The notes under the pieces are model-generated. The model was given only the letters and a program-made list of their open reading frames with translations. It was not told the DNA's origin and did not search any database. DNA of 22,377 nucleotides from Paramacrobiotus richtersi. Lineage: Eukaryota; Tardigrada; Eutardigrada; Parachela; Macrobiotidae. The stretch covers positions 1 through 22,377 of the forward strand of contig JAQGAU010000957.1 in the NCBI GenBank assembly GCA_034698045.1, written 5' to 3'. Shown piece after piece: positions 1 to 10,581 of this stretch. The position numbers and the translations under genes were made by a program. Every line of letters starts with the position of its first letter. The first letter of the stretch is position 1.

Positions 1-99
1 GCTATTGTTAAAGGAAATGCCGCCGCAGTTTTGGGGGCGCTTCCGAGTGTTAAGGCGCGGGTTAACGAACGAGACGAGATTGGTTGTTTTAAGACATAA
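1..99 (+). CDS. 3' end of an upstream gene (partial terminal exon, unknown product)
   Basis: Reading frame 1 is open from the first base to a TAA at 97-99, giving 32 residues that end in DEIGCFKT. The stretch is more GC-rich than the AT-rich DNA after it, and an AATAAA lies about 70 bp beyond the stop. Together these look like the last coding exon and 3' UTR of a plus-strand gene whose body lies outside the window. No domain can be recognised in so short a peptide. It could also be a chance open stretch, so confidence is low. Confidence 0.35.
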   Translation, partial: AIVKGNAAAVLGALPSVKARVNERDEIGCFKT

Positions 100-166
100 T
101 GCATGTAGCTGTCTTGTGCGCAAACACTTCTAATGCTATGGAAGGAAAAAAACAATGTTACGTCTA

Positions 167-172
167 AATAAA
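167..172 (+). promoter_or_regulatory. Candidate polyA signal AATAAA of the upstream gene
   Basis: A canonical AATAAA hexamer lies 68 bp after the TAA at 97-99. Its position fits a short 3' UTR for the partial gene at the window start. It is supportive only, because the hexamer is common in AT-rich DNA. Confidence 0.3.
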
Positions 173-995
173 GCCGGCTAGAATTTGGCAACCGCCCTTA
201 GATTGTCGCTACGGGAAAAGAAAGTGTTGTGAGGTTTCGCAAAGCGACACGCACTTTGAGACTTGAAGTCAGATGTAGTATACTTCTTGAAGTACACAGG
301 TACGCACTGCAGTATAGCGCAAACAGCTAATTAGATAGTCGTCCGGATTTCAGAAAGTTCTATATTTCGATTACCAACCAGTATCTCGCAGTCGATTTCT
401 TAATTATTAACGATCCCATTTTTGCCGGTGCATGTTGAATATTAGCCAGAAAACAACATCATAAGTACTCTAAGAAATAGTATATTTACAAATTACAAAT
501 CTTTTTACATAATGTACAAAAATTGCGTACATACTCCGCCTGGTCATTGACACAGTGCAATGCCCACTATGGCGATTGTCTATGCGTTACCACAAGTACG
601 AAGTATGTTTTACTAGCGAAAACAGCTGGGTATCTGTACTGTGCAAACTTGACACCAGAGTTGATTTGTTATTTTCACTTTCCAGTAACAGCTGTGCGGC
701 AGTGGATAGAAACTGGTCTTCAAGGCCCTATTGTCACGTATGACATGTGAATACGTAGGAGGTACCGACTATGTGTTTTTTTGACACATGAATATTTTTT
801 CTTAGCGGCTCGGTCAGATCATTATTAGACAGACGTCTCACAATCAGCCACGCTGTGAAACCGGATGTAAGAAACAATTGTTCAAAACAACTCGAAAAGA
901 GAATTTTTCACCTAAAAACACTTCAGATGTGTCAAGCATAGCACTTCGCTGTTTTCTTGCTGCCATTTTACGCAACGCAGACTCAAGAACTAAAT
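173..995. other. Intergenic DNA upstream of the P450 gene
   Basis: AT-rich, with stops in all frames at ordinary density. A 75-codon open stretch at 523-750 shows no recognisable motif and no paired splice sites. The region should contain the promoter and 5' UTR of the P450 gene, but I see no convincing core promoter element, repeat or RNA gene. Confidence 0.5.
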
Positions 996-3405
996 ATGCC
1001 GCCTATGCAAAAATCTGACACCTTTTCTTATGCTGTAGTATGGCTCGCTCTTATTATTCTGTACGTGGTTAAACGCGTTATTTTCAATGATTCTCGCCAA
1101 GATCCATCGTCATTCACAATGATTTCTGCTTTATCCGGATTTTTCCAGCCTTCATTTTTGCTGCTGGTCGCAGTGGCATTCTGCGCTTGGTATTATTGGC
1201 GACACAGGAATATTCCACCCGGACCTCGAGGTACAGTGTAGAAACATAAACAGGTTTTTGGCTTGTTGATTTGGTGTGAAATATGATGTAATGTTTGCAA
1301 TTAAAGAACTGACTTTGTTACACACGTGTATGGAATGAGATTCCGCTGTGGTATGAACTGGGAAATTTTTATTAGTTTTCTTTAGGTCTACCGTTAATTG
1401 GCTATGCCCCGTTTTTGGGCAAATCGCCACAGGATACCCTGTATGAATTGCGGAAACAATATGGAAAGATTTTCAGTTTGTACATGGGATCAAATCTGAC
1501 GATTGTTCTGAATGATTATGACGCCATCAAGGCGGCCTATGTCGATCAAGCGGAGATTTTCACGGGAAGAGCCGATGGTTTTTATAAGAGTGTGGCATCG
1601 TTAGGATCGGATGGGCAGTTGTATGGTAAGAGAAGTTTTTATTATGTTTATGCTTCTGATTGTCTTTATACAATTTTTGACCATGACATGACTAACTGGA
1701 AAAGAAATCCTGTATTCGTGACATAGGTGCAGAAGCACTCTTTTATCCCACAGGTGTTCCGGCTTTAGAAGGCGAACTCTGGAAACTCAGTCGGCGTTTT
1801 ATGCTGCACACCTTTCGCGACCTAGGCATGGGTAAAAGTCGCATGGAACAACAGTTCCTGGAGGAAGCCGACTACGTCTGCAAGATATTTGCTAATAACA
1901 GCAAAGCTCCTTTCGATCCTCGTCCCATCATCAGTTCCAGCGTGGGCAATGTCATCTGCGTACTGAGCTACGGCCGGCGCTTTGACCACAATGATCCCGT
2001 ATTCCAGCAGATGCTAAGCGACATTGTCACCATTGCCAAGATGTTTGCCCAAGCGGGATTAGTACAGTCTTACCCGATCTTGCGATTCCTTCCGGGAAAG
2101 TTTTCAGCAGCGTTCAAGAACTACTGTGGGGCTTGGGACCGTTTCAAGCAGTTTTGTGATAAGGAGATCCAGATGCATAAGGGTCTGCCGGAGAACGAGG
2201 AACCGACGGATTATATTGATGCGTTCCTTAAGCAGCAGAAGAAGGTCGTGGATGCTGATTTGGCAACTGCGAATGAGCTGAAAGCGTTTCACTGTAAGTC
2301 AATCTTTGTTACTGCACTTGGAATTCATATTCTGGAGCTACACCAATTACCGTTCCGTTGTAGATGATGAGTTAATGTTAAATTTGCGTGCGCTGTTTGG
2401 AGCCGGAACCGAGACAGCCACGGCGACATTATTATGGGCTTTTCTGTTCATGATGCGATATCCTGAAGTACAAGACAAAATCCACGCGGAAATCGATAAG
2501 AAAATCGGCAATGGGCGTCTCATTACTTTCGATGATAAAGGTATACTCCGATATTTTTTCTTGTTTCCAGTGCCGGCCTACAGAAATACCTATCCCAAGG
2601 GCTTTGTTGTGAAATGGTTGTTTTTATTCATGCAGCAAAGCTCCCATATACCGAAGCCGTTATTCGTGAAGTTCAGCGACTGGGCAATGTCACACCATTC
2701 GGCTTACTGCGGTGCAATCTGGAAGAGACGACTGTTCTGGGCTATCGCATCCCAGCACGTTCGTCAATGATGCCCAACTACTTGGCGGTCAATATGGATC
2801 CCACACTATGGAAGGACCCTGAACGGTTCAAACCGGAACGTTTCCTGGACGCCAATGGGAATGTGTTCTCACCACCGTATTTTATGCCGTTTTCCGTTGG
2901 TAAGGCTGGGATTATATAAGTGATAGCCTACTTCTTAACGCAAAGGTAGACTCTGTTGCGTCACATCGCCATAATCAGTTGAGTGAAACTAATCAAGATT
3001 ATCGCTTGATCCCTTTCTTTAATGTGCACACTATTCTTAAAACTTCACCCAGTTAATTCTGTCGGCGCTTCATGTCGTGTTGAAAGAGTTCGCTCCTATA
3101 AGAGCTCACTGTGTGTACTATGTGCGGCGATCTGCTGAGCAGAATAATGGATTGCATAATCCATTTGAACGGCCCATTCACTCTCATATTATCGTCAATT
3201 CAGACTATGTATGCTTCCAGGAAAACGTGTTTGTGCCGGCGAAACACTGGCACGCATGGAGATCTTTCTGTACTTTGCCAACATTCTCCAACGCTTCCGC
3301 CTGCAAGCACCTAAAGGATACGAACTACCCAACACAAAGGAGAAAATTATACGCATTTCCTGTGAACCGGTTCCCTTTATGATGGAAGCGCATCCGCGAG
3401 ATTAA
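996..3405 (+). CDS. Cytochrome P450 monooxygenase, clan 2 (CYP2-like), six exons, complete
   Basis: Predicted haem-thiolate monooxygenase anchored in the ER membrane. Exons are 996-1230, 1386-1625, 1754-2293, 2364-2540, 2636-2899 and 3221-3405; all five GT-AG introns are phase 1. From the first ATG (996) the product is 546 residues. Motifs in order: proline hinge PPGPRG (74-79), helix C WxxxR (W168, R172), helix I AGTET (352-356), helix K ExxR (E409, R412), PERF (464-467), and the haem loop FSVGKRVCAG (483-492) with C490 as the iron ligand. All essential residues are present, so it should be active; the substrate is unknown. The family is usually about 500 residues, and the ATG at 1119 would give 505 residues with one membrane anchor just before the hinge. 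The ATG at 996 adds 41 residues with a second hydrophobic stretch. The frame is also open from 957, but without an ATG. Clan 2 is inferred from the helix I and K sequence style. Confidence 0.93.
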
Positions 3406-4482
3406 TGTACTGCTGATCTCTGTAAACTTTATCGTATGAATGCTCCTCGCACTATGCGGTGTATGAATGAATAGTGTGTGTGTAAATGCATTATTGACGA
3501 GAGTTGTAAAGTTGTAAAGCAGCGCAAGTCCAAAAGCTTATTGCAGTTAATTTGGGGATTGATGGACCATTATCTCAACATGAACTGATCAAAGTTAACG
3601 ATTTACTTAGTACATGCCAACATTTGTTATGTCGCGTCACACCACACAGCTGTTGAAGCCGCTGTTGAATAAGTAACAATCAATAACTCATATCATATTT
3701 TATGTGTGATCTTCAAACGCCTGACAACCCATTTCCAGGAATTTTATCCTCGATAGTTACAGCAATGCACCTGAACAATGTATGATGTTTCCGATCTCGC
3801 GCATTAAAGTATTGCTGAAGCGGATTCGTGCATAATTTATTGCAGTTCGTATCATTGGTATCACGGAGAAAATGTCAGCAACGGTTAACACGTCCGGGAC
3901 GCGTGACATTTACCATTGCGATCGGTGTCCAGACTGAAAATATGTGTGCTTCATATTATCCATGTTATTACATACAAGTGGAAATTTTTGTTATTGTCTG
4001 TGCTTGATGAGATTATGACCAAAGTGGAAGCTTACCAATTTGATTAAACTAACAATTGCACTTGAAACAAGCTGCCGGTACAATAGCGGATCGACGTTAA
4101 CCGATCGTCTAACTGCATATAGCACCACTCTGCATGCTTCCGTCCAAATAATACCACAACACTTCTTTTCCCCATTTCCGCCCGTTTCTCCGGGAAAGTG
4201 TGCAACTATTGACTCTACCGCTCTGCCCGATCGTGTGGCGCACTTACCGGCCAGCGGGATAATGGCAATTATTTGTGTATAGAAAAAATTACTCGCCTCT
4301 CGGAGGCACGTTTTACCCACATGGTTCAGGTTTCCCTCTATTCAACCCGGATATTTGGATATATTTATCAAGCTGCGCAGCTGGGCACCCCCACAGTCCG
4401 CACACAATAGGGACATTCAAGATTTGCATTTCTCTGAGAACCTTGGCTAATCCGTATTGCATAAACACTGTTTTGTGAAAGA
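3406..4482. other. Intergenic DNA between the P450 gene and receptor cyclase copy A
   Basis: About 1.1 kb holding the P450 3' UTR and the promoter of copy A. An ATTAAA at 3803-3808 is a possible but distant polyA signal for the P450. Open stretches at 3991-4320 (minus) and 4040-4282 (plus) overlap each other, lack recognisable motifs and look like chance frames. No repeats or RNA genes seen. Confidence 0.5.
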
Positions 4483-7400
4483 ATGCTGTTTCCTATCGTG
4501 CTGTTGTATTTAGCGGTGGGCGCGTTGGCGCTCCATTTAGAAATGATCAGTCTACTGCCCCAATCCATTCCCGTTGGTCCGGCATTGCCGTTCACCGAAC
4601 CGGCACTGATTTTAGCCGCGGAGATGGTCAATCGCACTTATGCACCGTATATCACCATGTCTTTGCAGCTGCTGTTTAACACGTCGCACCGCACGTGTGA
4701 GGATGCTGATGCGGATAATCCACGGTTGCTGGGACAGTATTATTACAGCCAGGCTTTCCAGGGTCGGAGTGATGTGTGTCTGGCCGTGGTTGGTTCGAGT
4801 AAGTGTCCTTTAGTGCGTCATGAATGACTATTTAACAGCATATCCGCTTACAACTGTATTGTCTGCATCAAAGAGACTGCTGACGTGAACATGACAGATG
4901 TTCACACACCTGCGAAAGTTTTTACACGAATCGTTTCTTCTTAAGCAAATATACCCAGTCTGGGGAATTTTTTGCTTTCATGTACACCTTTGCCTAAAAT
5001 GTTTAATCACAATCAGTCAATAAGGAATTTACTGTTTGATATAGGGTAAACGTCATCAAATTATAGATTTGTTAGTGATTATTTCATGGTGTTGTTTTAG
5101 CGTGTGGTGGACTGAACGAAGCAGCAAACCTGGCGAGAGGTAATAAATGAAATGCAAAGAATGCTCAGTATTTGTTTTAATTTCCGTTTTGGTCTTCAGA
5201 ATGGAACATCTTAGCATTTTCCGAGTAAGTGTTCGGTTCGCTGTTTCCAGCTATCCACACTGATGAAATTCCATGTCGTGGAAGCTATTGTACTCGAGTA
5301 CAAAACAAAATCCATATTACATAATAATATCAAAATTATGTGTACTGATGCTGTTGTTGTCACTGTGTCAGCGGTATCCAAGTGCTTGTGCTGCACAGTT
5401 ATCCATTAAAGAAGTTTCGGAGAAACTACACTCATCATAGTCATATTATGGTCCTTTACAATCTAAGGGAGACAAGTGTGCAGTGTTGCTCTTGTCATAG
5501 TGGTTTGGTGGAACGTGATGCCTTCAACAATCAACGCCTACCCACGGCCGTATCACTGGGCGGCGCCGTTGACAGTTACGCCATGGTGCTGATGCAGATT
5601 CTCGATCAGAACCGTTGGACACATGTCAGTATCTTCGCCGACACATCACCAGGACCTGGGTTTTACCGGCAAGTCAGCAACGCCATGATGAAAATGTCCA
5701 CGGGGTCCACCAGTCTGTATGCGTTTGAACCGACCGGGTTTGATGGGCGGGATGTGGCTTCGTTCCTGCCTTTACTCATCCGTGCCAAAAGCAGAAGCCG
5801 TGGTATTTATTAAAGCACAGTTTAAGGCATCTAAAAAAATATAATAATAGACTGATTTTCTTCCTTAGTGATATTCATCTTGGCAAGTACAACCAGGGCA
5901 AAAGTTATGCTGGTAAGTGAAACCATTTCCGTGGGGAACATTGATCGGTTTGTTTGTCAGTTATTAATCTTCTTTTCAGAATATCGCTCGCAAAGAAAAT
6001 ATGACCAATTCGGAATACGTAAGAATATGTGACCTTTCACTAAACCAACACTTAACGTTCCCGAATTGTGTAGGTATATTTCGTTGTTCAGCCGCTGGAG
6101 CAAGACCAGTACGGAAAGGTCACCCTGTTTTCCAACGCTACCGACGAGGTAGTCAAGGCTCAAGCGCTTATGAGAGCTACGGCTAAAATGGTATGTTTGC
6201 AGATGGCAGCCGCTTACGCAACAGTTGTCTACGTCACAGCTCACAAGACGGGTGATAACGTGGCAGCACTCAATCGGGAGCTCGCGGCACGAACGGCTCC
6301 CCGCGACGGGAAACCGGTTTATGATAATGATACACAGGTGCGAAACTTTGTGACGATTCCATCGCATGTCATTAACTTGCTGCTTTTCTGGAACCACAGC
6401 CGTTGGATAACTTCAGCGTGCGGGCAACCTACGACAGCATCGAACTGTTCGCCAAGATTATCAATGAAACTCGGCAGGCACGATTTCCACGGAAATTCTC
6501 CTGTGATGGCAGTTTGCTGGCCCTTATGATGTCCAATCGCAGTACCTCTTTACATACCGGACCATCGTTTGTAAGTTCGGATGGAACGCGAAACCTGGAT
6601 CTAGATATCTATGGTTACGACATGGTGGCCCGTGTCATGAAGGTATGCCTGCGTTTTTTCAATGCTACCTTTATATTGAAAGTCTGTTACCAGATGGTTC
6701 CATCTTTATAGCCACTGATGTGGTATGATTCCGTCGATGACACTCTGATCAGATACCCACTTTTCCAAAAAGGGGGTGCTGTTAATTCACCCCTGATCTA
6801 CCCGCCGCCAAACCAGCCAGAATGCGGTTTCACTGGACGCACGGGACCGTGTGCCCAAGGTACTAAATCGAACGAATTCAAACAAATCGATTTCATCGGA
6901 GTTTTTGTAATCCAACGGTGTTTACTATTGTTTTTAGTAATTTATCGGATTTCTGTGTATTGTAGCTACATCGCTGCTGATGTTCATTCTTCCAGCAGTT
7001 GGCGCAGCAGTTGTGGTGGGAATTATAAGTATTTGTATTGCGAGGTACTGTTGGAACCACGAAGAAAAAACTCTTAGAAAGTAGACACAAGAAAAAAATC
7101 GTAAACACAGGAGACTGCAAAAAGCTGGAAGTCGCAACGACAAATGGTGGCTGATCCTGTCGGATGATCTGCACATCCAAGGAGCAACAAAACAACCCTC
7201 CAAGTATGGTTCGAAAGCGGAGCTAAAGGACAAAACCGTATGGATCAAACCGGTGGTTATCCCGATGAACTTCAATATTGACTCGCTACTGGGATATCCG
7301 GTCCTCCATCAGGTGCGTGCCGCTTCACTTGTGTCGCTGCACGTTTATTGTTGACTTGAGTGCTACCGGATTTCCAGTTACGCGGAATCCATCATCCCAA

Positions 7401-9371
7401 TGTTAACACTTTTCTGGGCATCTGCTTTCATCCGCAAAAAGCCTCGGCCTACTTGGTTAGCGAGCACTGCCCACGTGCCTCGCTGGTTGAATTACAAAAA
7501 GTCACTACACTTGACTGGGATTTTACATTCTCTTTGCTCCGGAATTTAATCGAGGTTCGTTTACTGACATTATGTCGAACGATAAATGTAGCGAAGCAGG
7601 TTACTTTTACTGCCTCAACGACGCCACGTAGCTTTAGCGACAGGCACCTAGGCTTGCACGCACGGCTATGTGGAACTACGCTGCGAGCATATGTTATGTC
7701 TACTGCACCTACACACTCTATAGGCCATTGATACCATGTAACATTAGAAAAGTCCATTCGTTAATTTACGTTTTCAAAAAAGATAGCTATGTTTAGAACG
7801 CTTTTCTTACTAGGGATTATCGTACATTCACCATTCGACCATTCGTTATCATGGAAATTTGAGCATCCGCAAGTGCCTGATCGATGGCCGATTCACACTA
7901 AAGATCGGCGCGTTACGAAACGAAGCAATCACCTACTTCCTGAACAAGGATCCCAAAGGAAATTCTCTGAAAGAGCGACCAGTTTCAACCGGTACGGCGA
8001 AAAACAAAGCAGCTGTGGAAAATGGACAAAAGGATGACATCTGGTCATTTGGCAAGATTTCCCATGAACTTTTGGGACAGATTGGTGACAATCCCGCCCG
8101 CCTTACACCCAAGTTTTTGCAACTGGAAACGTTTCTAAAGGACTGCGTCAGCGACAGTGTCAAGCAGCGGCCCACGATGCGAATGGTGGACAGAGCCTTT
8201 AACGCGTACTCACGTTCCAGTGCACAGGATATTGTGGCGTTGGTCATGAAACGTGTGGAAAAGTACACAGAAGTTTTGGAGGACGCTGTAGCTGAGAAGA
8301 CTAAGGAGCTGATTAATGAGCAGCATAAGGCTGACATGCTTCTGCGGGAAATGCTTCCACCGTAAGACGCTAGCTCTTGTGCTAGTTGTGCATAATATCT
8401 CAGGTGCAGACCATGGTATGATTTGTATGGAAATGTTCCTTGTTATTGCGCAGATCCGTGGTTGATAAGCTGCGGAACAAAATCGTGATCGAGCCGGAGT
8501 ATTTCGAAGCGGTGACTATTTCGTTCAGTGACCTACCTGGCTTCGTCACTTGGGTAGCCACAGCCACGCCCTACGAGGTGATCGAACTGCTCAATACCAT
8601 CTACAATGTTTTCGACGAAGAGATCAGCAGTCACCACATGGTCCAAAAGATCGAAACTATCGGCGACTGCTACATGGTACTGTTTTAACGGCCAACTTTC
8701 TGATTACGAAGACTATCTAGTCTTTTTCTTGCTAACAGGTTGCTAGCGGTGTCCCAATCCGAGTCGGTAATGCCCATGCGGCGGCTGTATGCCGGCTGGC
8801 CCAAACATTACACCGAGCCTTTCAAAGCAGCAAGCTCGCTGAGAAGGGACTAATGCTGCGAATTGGAATTCACTCGGGTACGCTTCTTTTTACGGTAATC
8901 AGATGTGCTGCCGATATGTATCTACTATCCAGCACGTGCGCGCTTTCGACATCTACTCGTTATTTATGATACGTTATATGAAACGTGTATGATACGTTAT
9001 CAGTTATATAAAAATTTTACGTTGCAGATCATTGCGCCGCAAGTGTGATCGGCAGCAAAGTTCCGCGATATTGTCTGTAAGAAATCCATAGGTGTTCCAT
9101 CTCAGTTGGCGCAATAAAAGATGTTTCAGATTTGGAGACGCGGTGAACACCGCTTCCCGAATGGAAAGCCATGGCGAAGGCGGCAGAGTGCACTTAAGTT
9201 ATAAAACGCGGGCATTTTTAACCGAAAGCGACGATCTAGTATGCGAAAGGAGAGGGCTGATTGCAGTCAAGGTGATAAGAACGACAATTTCTTTAAGTAA
9301 ATTTTCTGTAACAAACTTACTGTTCTTTACAGGGAAAGGGTGATATGGAAACATTTTGGCTGGCTTTGTAA
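4483..9371 (+). CDS. Receptor guanylyl cyclase, copy A (natriuretic-peptide-receptor-like), 19 exons, complete
   Basis: Single-pass receptor making cGMP from GTP. Exons: 4483-4798, 5101-5139, 5200-5224, 5501-5802, 5869-5912, 5980-6018, 6074-6148, 6203-6337, 6400-6642, 6712-6859, 6966-7044, 7111-7312, 7378-7554, 7814-8361, 8454-8676, 8739-8877, 9028-9076, 9130-9271, 9333-9371; 987 residues, frame preserved throughout. Signal peptide 1-16; ANF-receptor-type ectodomain to about 455 with sequons N50 and N66; membrane helix 456-481; kinase-homology domain about 490-740 keeping the VAIK-like lysine (VWIK, K528) but with HGNL (621-624) for HRD and IGAL (639-642) for DFG, so a pseudokinase; helical linker 745-790; cyclase domain from 791. 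Cyclase residues present: metal aspartates D817 and D862, guanine-selecting E858 and C927, N934 and R938. Odd: the normally invariant glycine of IHSG is aspartate (D912), and SDIVGF reads SDLPGF. The protein ends right after the cyclase fold. Confidence 0.92.
5101..5224 (+). other. Two micro-exons (39 nt and 25 nt) of receptor cyclase copy A
   Basis: Exon 2 (5101-5139, 39 nt) encodes most of TCGGLNEAANLAR and exon 3 (5200-5224, 25 nt) encodes EWNILAFS. They are separated by a 60-bp intron. The same two exons, of identical length and phase, occur in copy B at 11710-11748 and 11824-11848, and exon 2 recurs in copy C at 20923-20961. This confirms them although they are too short for ordinary ORF searches. 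They encode the conserved Cys-Gly-Gly turn and the strand of the first ANF-receptor subdomain. Confidence 0.85.
6149..6202 (+). other. 54-bp intron 7 of copy A whose length is a multiple of three and which has no stop
   Basis: Donor GTAGTC at 6149 and acceptor TTGCAG at 6197-6202 bound a 54-bp stretch. Exon 7 is then 75 nt, exactly as in copy B, where the matching intron contains an in-frame TAG and must be removed. In copy A the intron reads through as 18 open codons, so retention would lengthen the ectodomain by 18 residues without breaking the frame. Introns of 53-55 bp occur elsewhere in these genes, so the size is acceptable. Confidence 0.65.
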
Positions 9372-9432
9372 GGATTTGCTGACTATGTGAAGCAGTAAAC
9401 GGAAAGTCGCATATTTTTGTTGTGCTTCCCAA

Positions 9433-9438
9433 AATAAA
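9433..9438 (+). promoter_or_regulatory. PolyA signal AATAAA of receptor cyclase copy A
   Basis: A canonical AATAAA lies about 60 bp after the TAA that ends copy A (9369-9371). The distance is typical for a short 3' UTR and no better signal lies nearby. Confidence 0.55.
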
Positions 9439-10581
9439 AACCATTAATACGTCATATCCAACGCTTACTACTTCATAACCAAATGCAACACTGATTCTTA
9501 AAGGTGTGCTGTGATCCAGAGCTTGAAGCTGACGTGATTGTGAACTTTAAGCAGACGTGATCCACCATTGCACTTTCTGGGTAAATTTAATGTTGTTTTG
9601 AGTATGATACGCTTTCCAGCCTCGATATCGTATACCTGGCTGGATTCTTGTACAGCTGTTTACTGGATTTCTGCACATTCGACATGACATTAAGACAACA
9701 ACCAATATCCTCGACCTCATGGTAGGCATATAAATTAGATGTGCATATTTGGCGATCGCGTTGTCAGCACCTTTAGAGAGCTTCCAGTATTAATACACCG
9801 TACTTAGAGCTTGAAAGTCTTTGGTAACTGCCGCTAAAATATGTTTTCGAAACTGACGGCAGTAAGCATCGCCGTTTCTGTGGTTGCGTGTAATGTTATC
9901 AGGTTACAGCAAGTTTGTTGTTGCCACATACAAACCGCAGCAAAGCTTCTGGTTTAGACAGTATGACAGGAGTGGCAGTATTAGGAAATAGGAATCATGC
10001 AACATCAAACGCGACGAACATGCGTTACACGCAGGTTTGTCTCTGCCGAGAAAACTGATGCAAGAATACGTAATGTATCTGTAATGCAACCGCGCAAAAC
10101 AAGGCGCCTCAGCTGCTCTGTAATATGCCTGCTGCTCCTTTTCTGTAATTACAATGTACTGCCAAAGGCAAAAGCAATTCCCTGCTGAACAACGTATCTT
10201 GCTCGCGCTGTTATAATCGCTTACTCCTCTCTTAAACACTAATAATTAAACGGGCTACTGTTTAATCAAGCAGTTTGATCAAAGTCCTGCATAATTTATT
10301 ATACGAGTAACCGTAATAGTGATACGGTAACCAGAGCGTAAGCGCCCTGCTGCGAGCTGAGAAATTTCGGTTGCGCAAGGGGAATCGCAAGGTTGTTGAT
10401 CCCTTGTTATTTTTTGAGCTTGAAGATCGTCTTCTGTGCGCGCTTCAATTCAGATGCGTGCAGCAATCTTGATTTTATCTGAAACGTAGCTGTCACATGA
10501 GCGGCTCTTTCTCTTTCGTTACTGCATACTTCCTTTAATTTTATCTTCTGTGCATGACTGTTGAAATCTGTTCCTGAAAAA
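9439..10581. other. Intergenic DNA between receptor cyclase copies A and B
   Basis: About 1.1 kb that should hold the copy B promoter. Short open stretches on both strands (for example 9904-10239 minus and 9997-10188 plus) overlap one another and show no recognisable motifs. No tRNA, transposon end or convincing conserved block shared with the upstream regions of copies A or C could be seen. Confidence 0.5.

Noticed and set aside
3991-4320. Open frames on both strands between the P450 gene and copy A
   Set aside because: The 109-codon minus frame and the 80-codon plus frame cover the same DNA, have no recognisable motif, and sit where a promoter is expected.
6189-6202. Intron 7 of copy A starting at the stronger-looking donor GTATGT at 6191
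   Set aside because: It would leave a 12-bp intron, too small to splice, and would not match the exon 7 length of copy B.
9904-10239. A 111-codon minus-strand frame between copies A and B
   Set aside because: It overlaps another frame on the plus strand, shows no motif and has low-complexity hydrophobic runs typical of chance.
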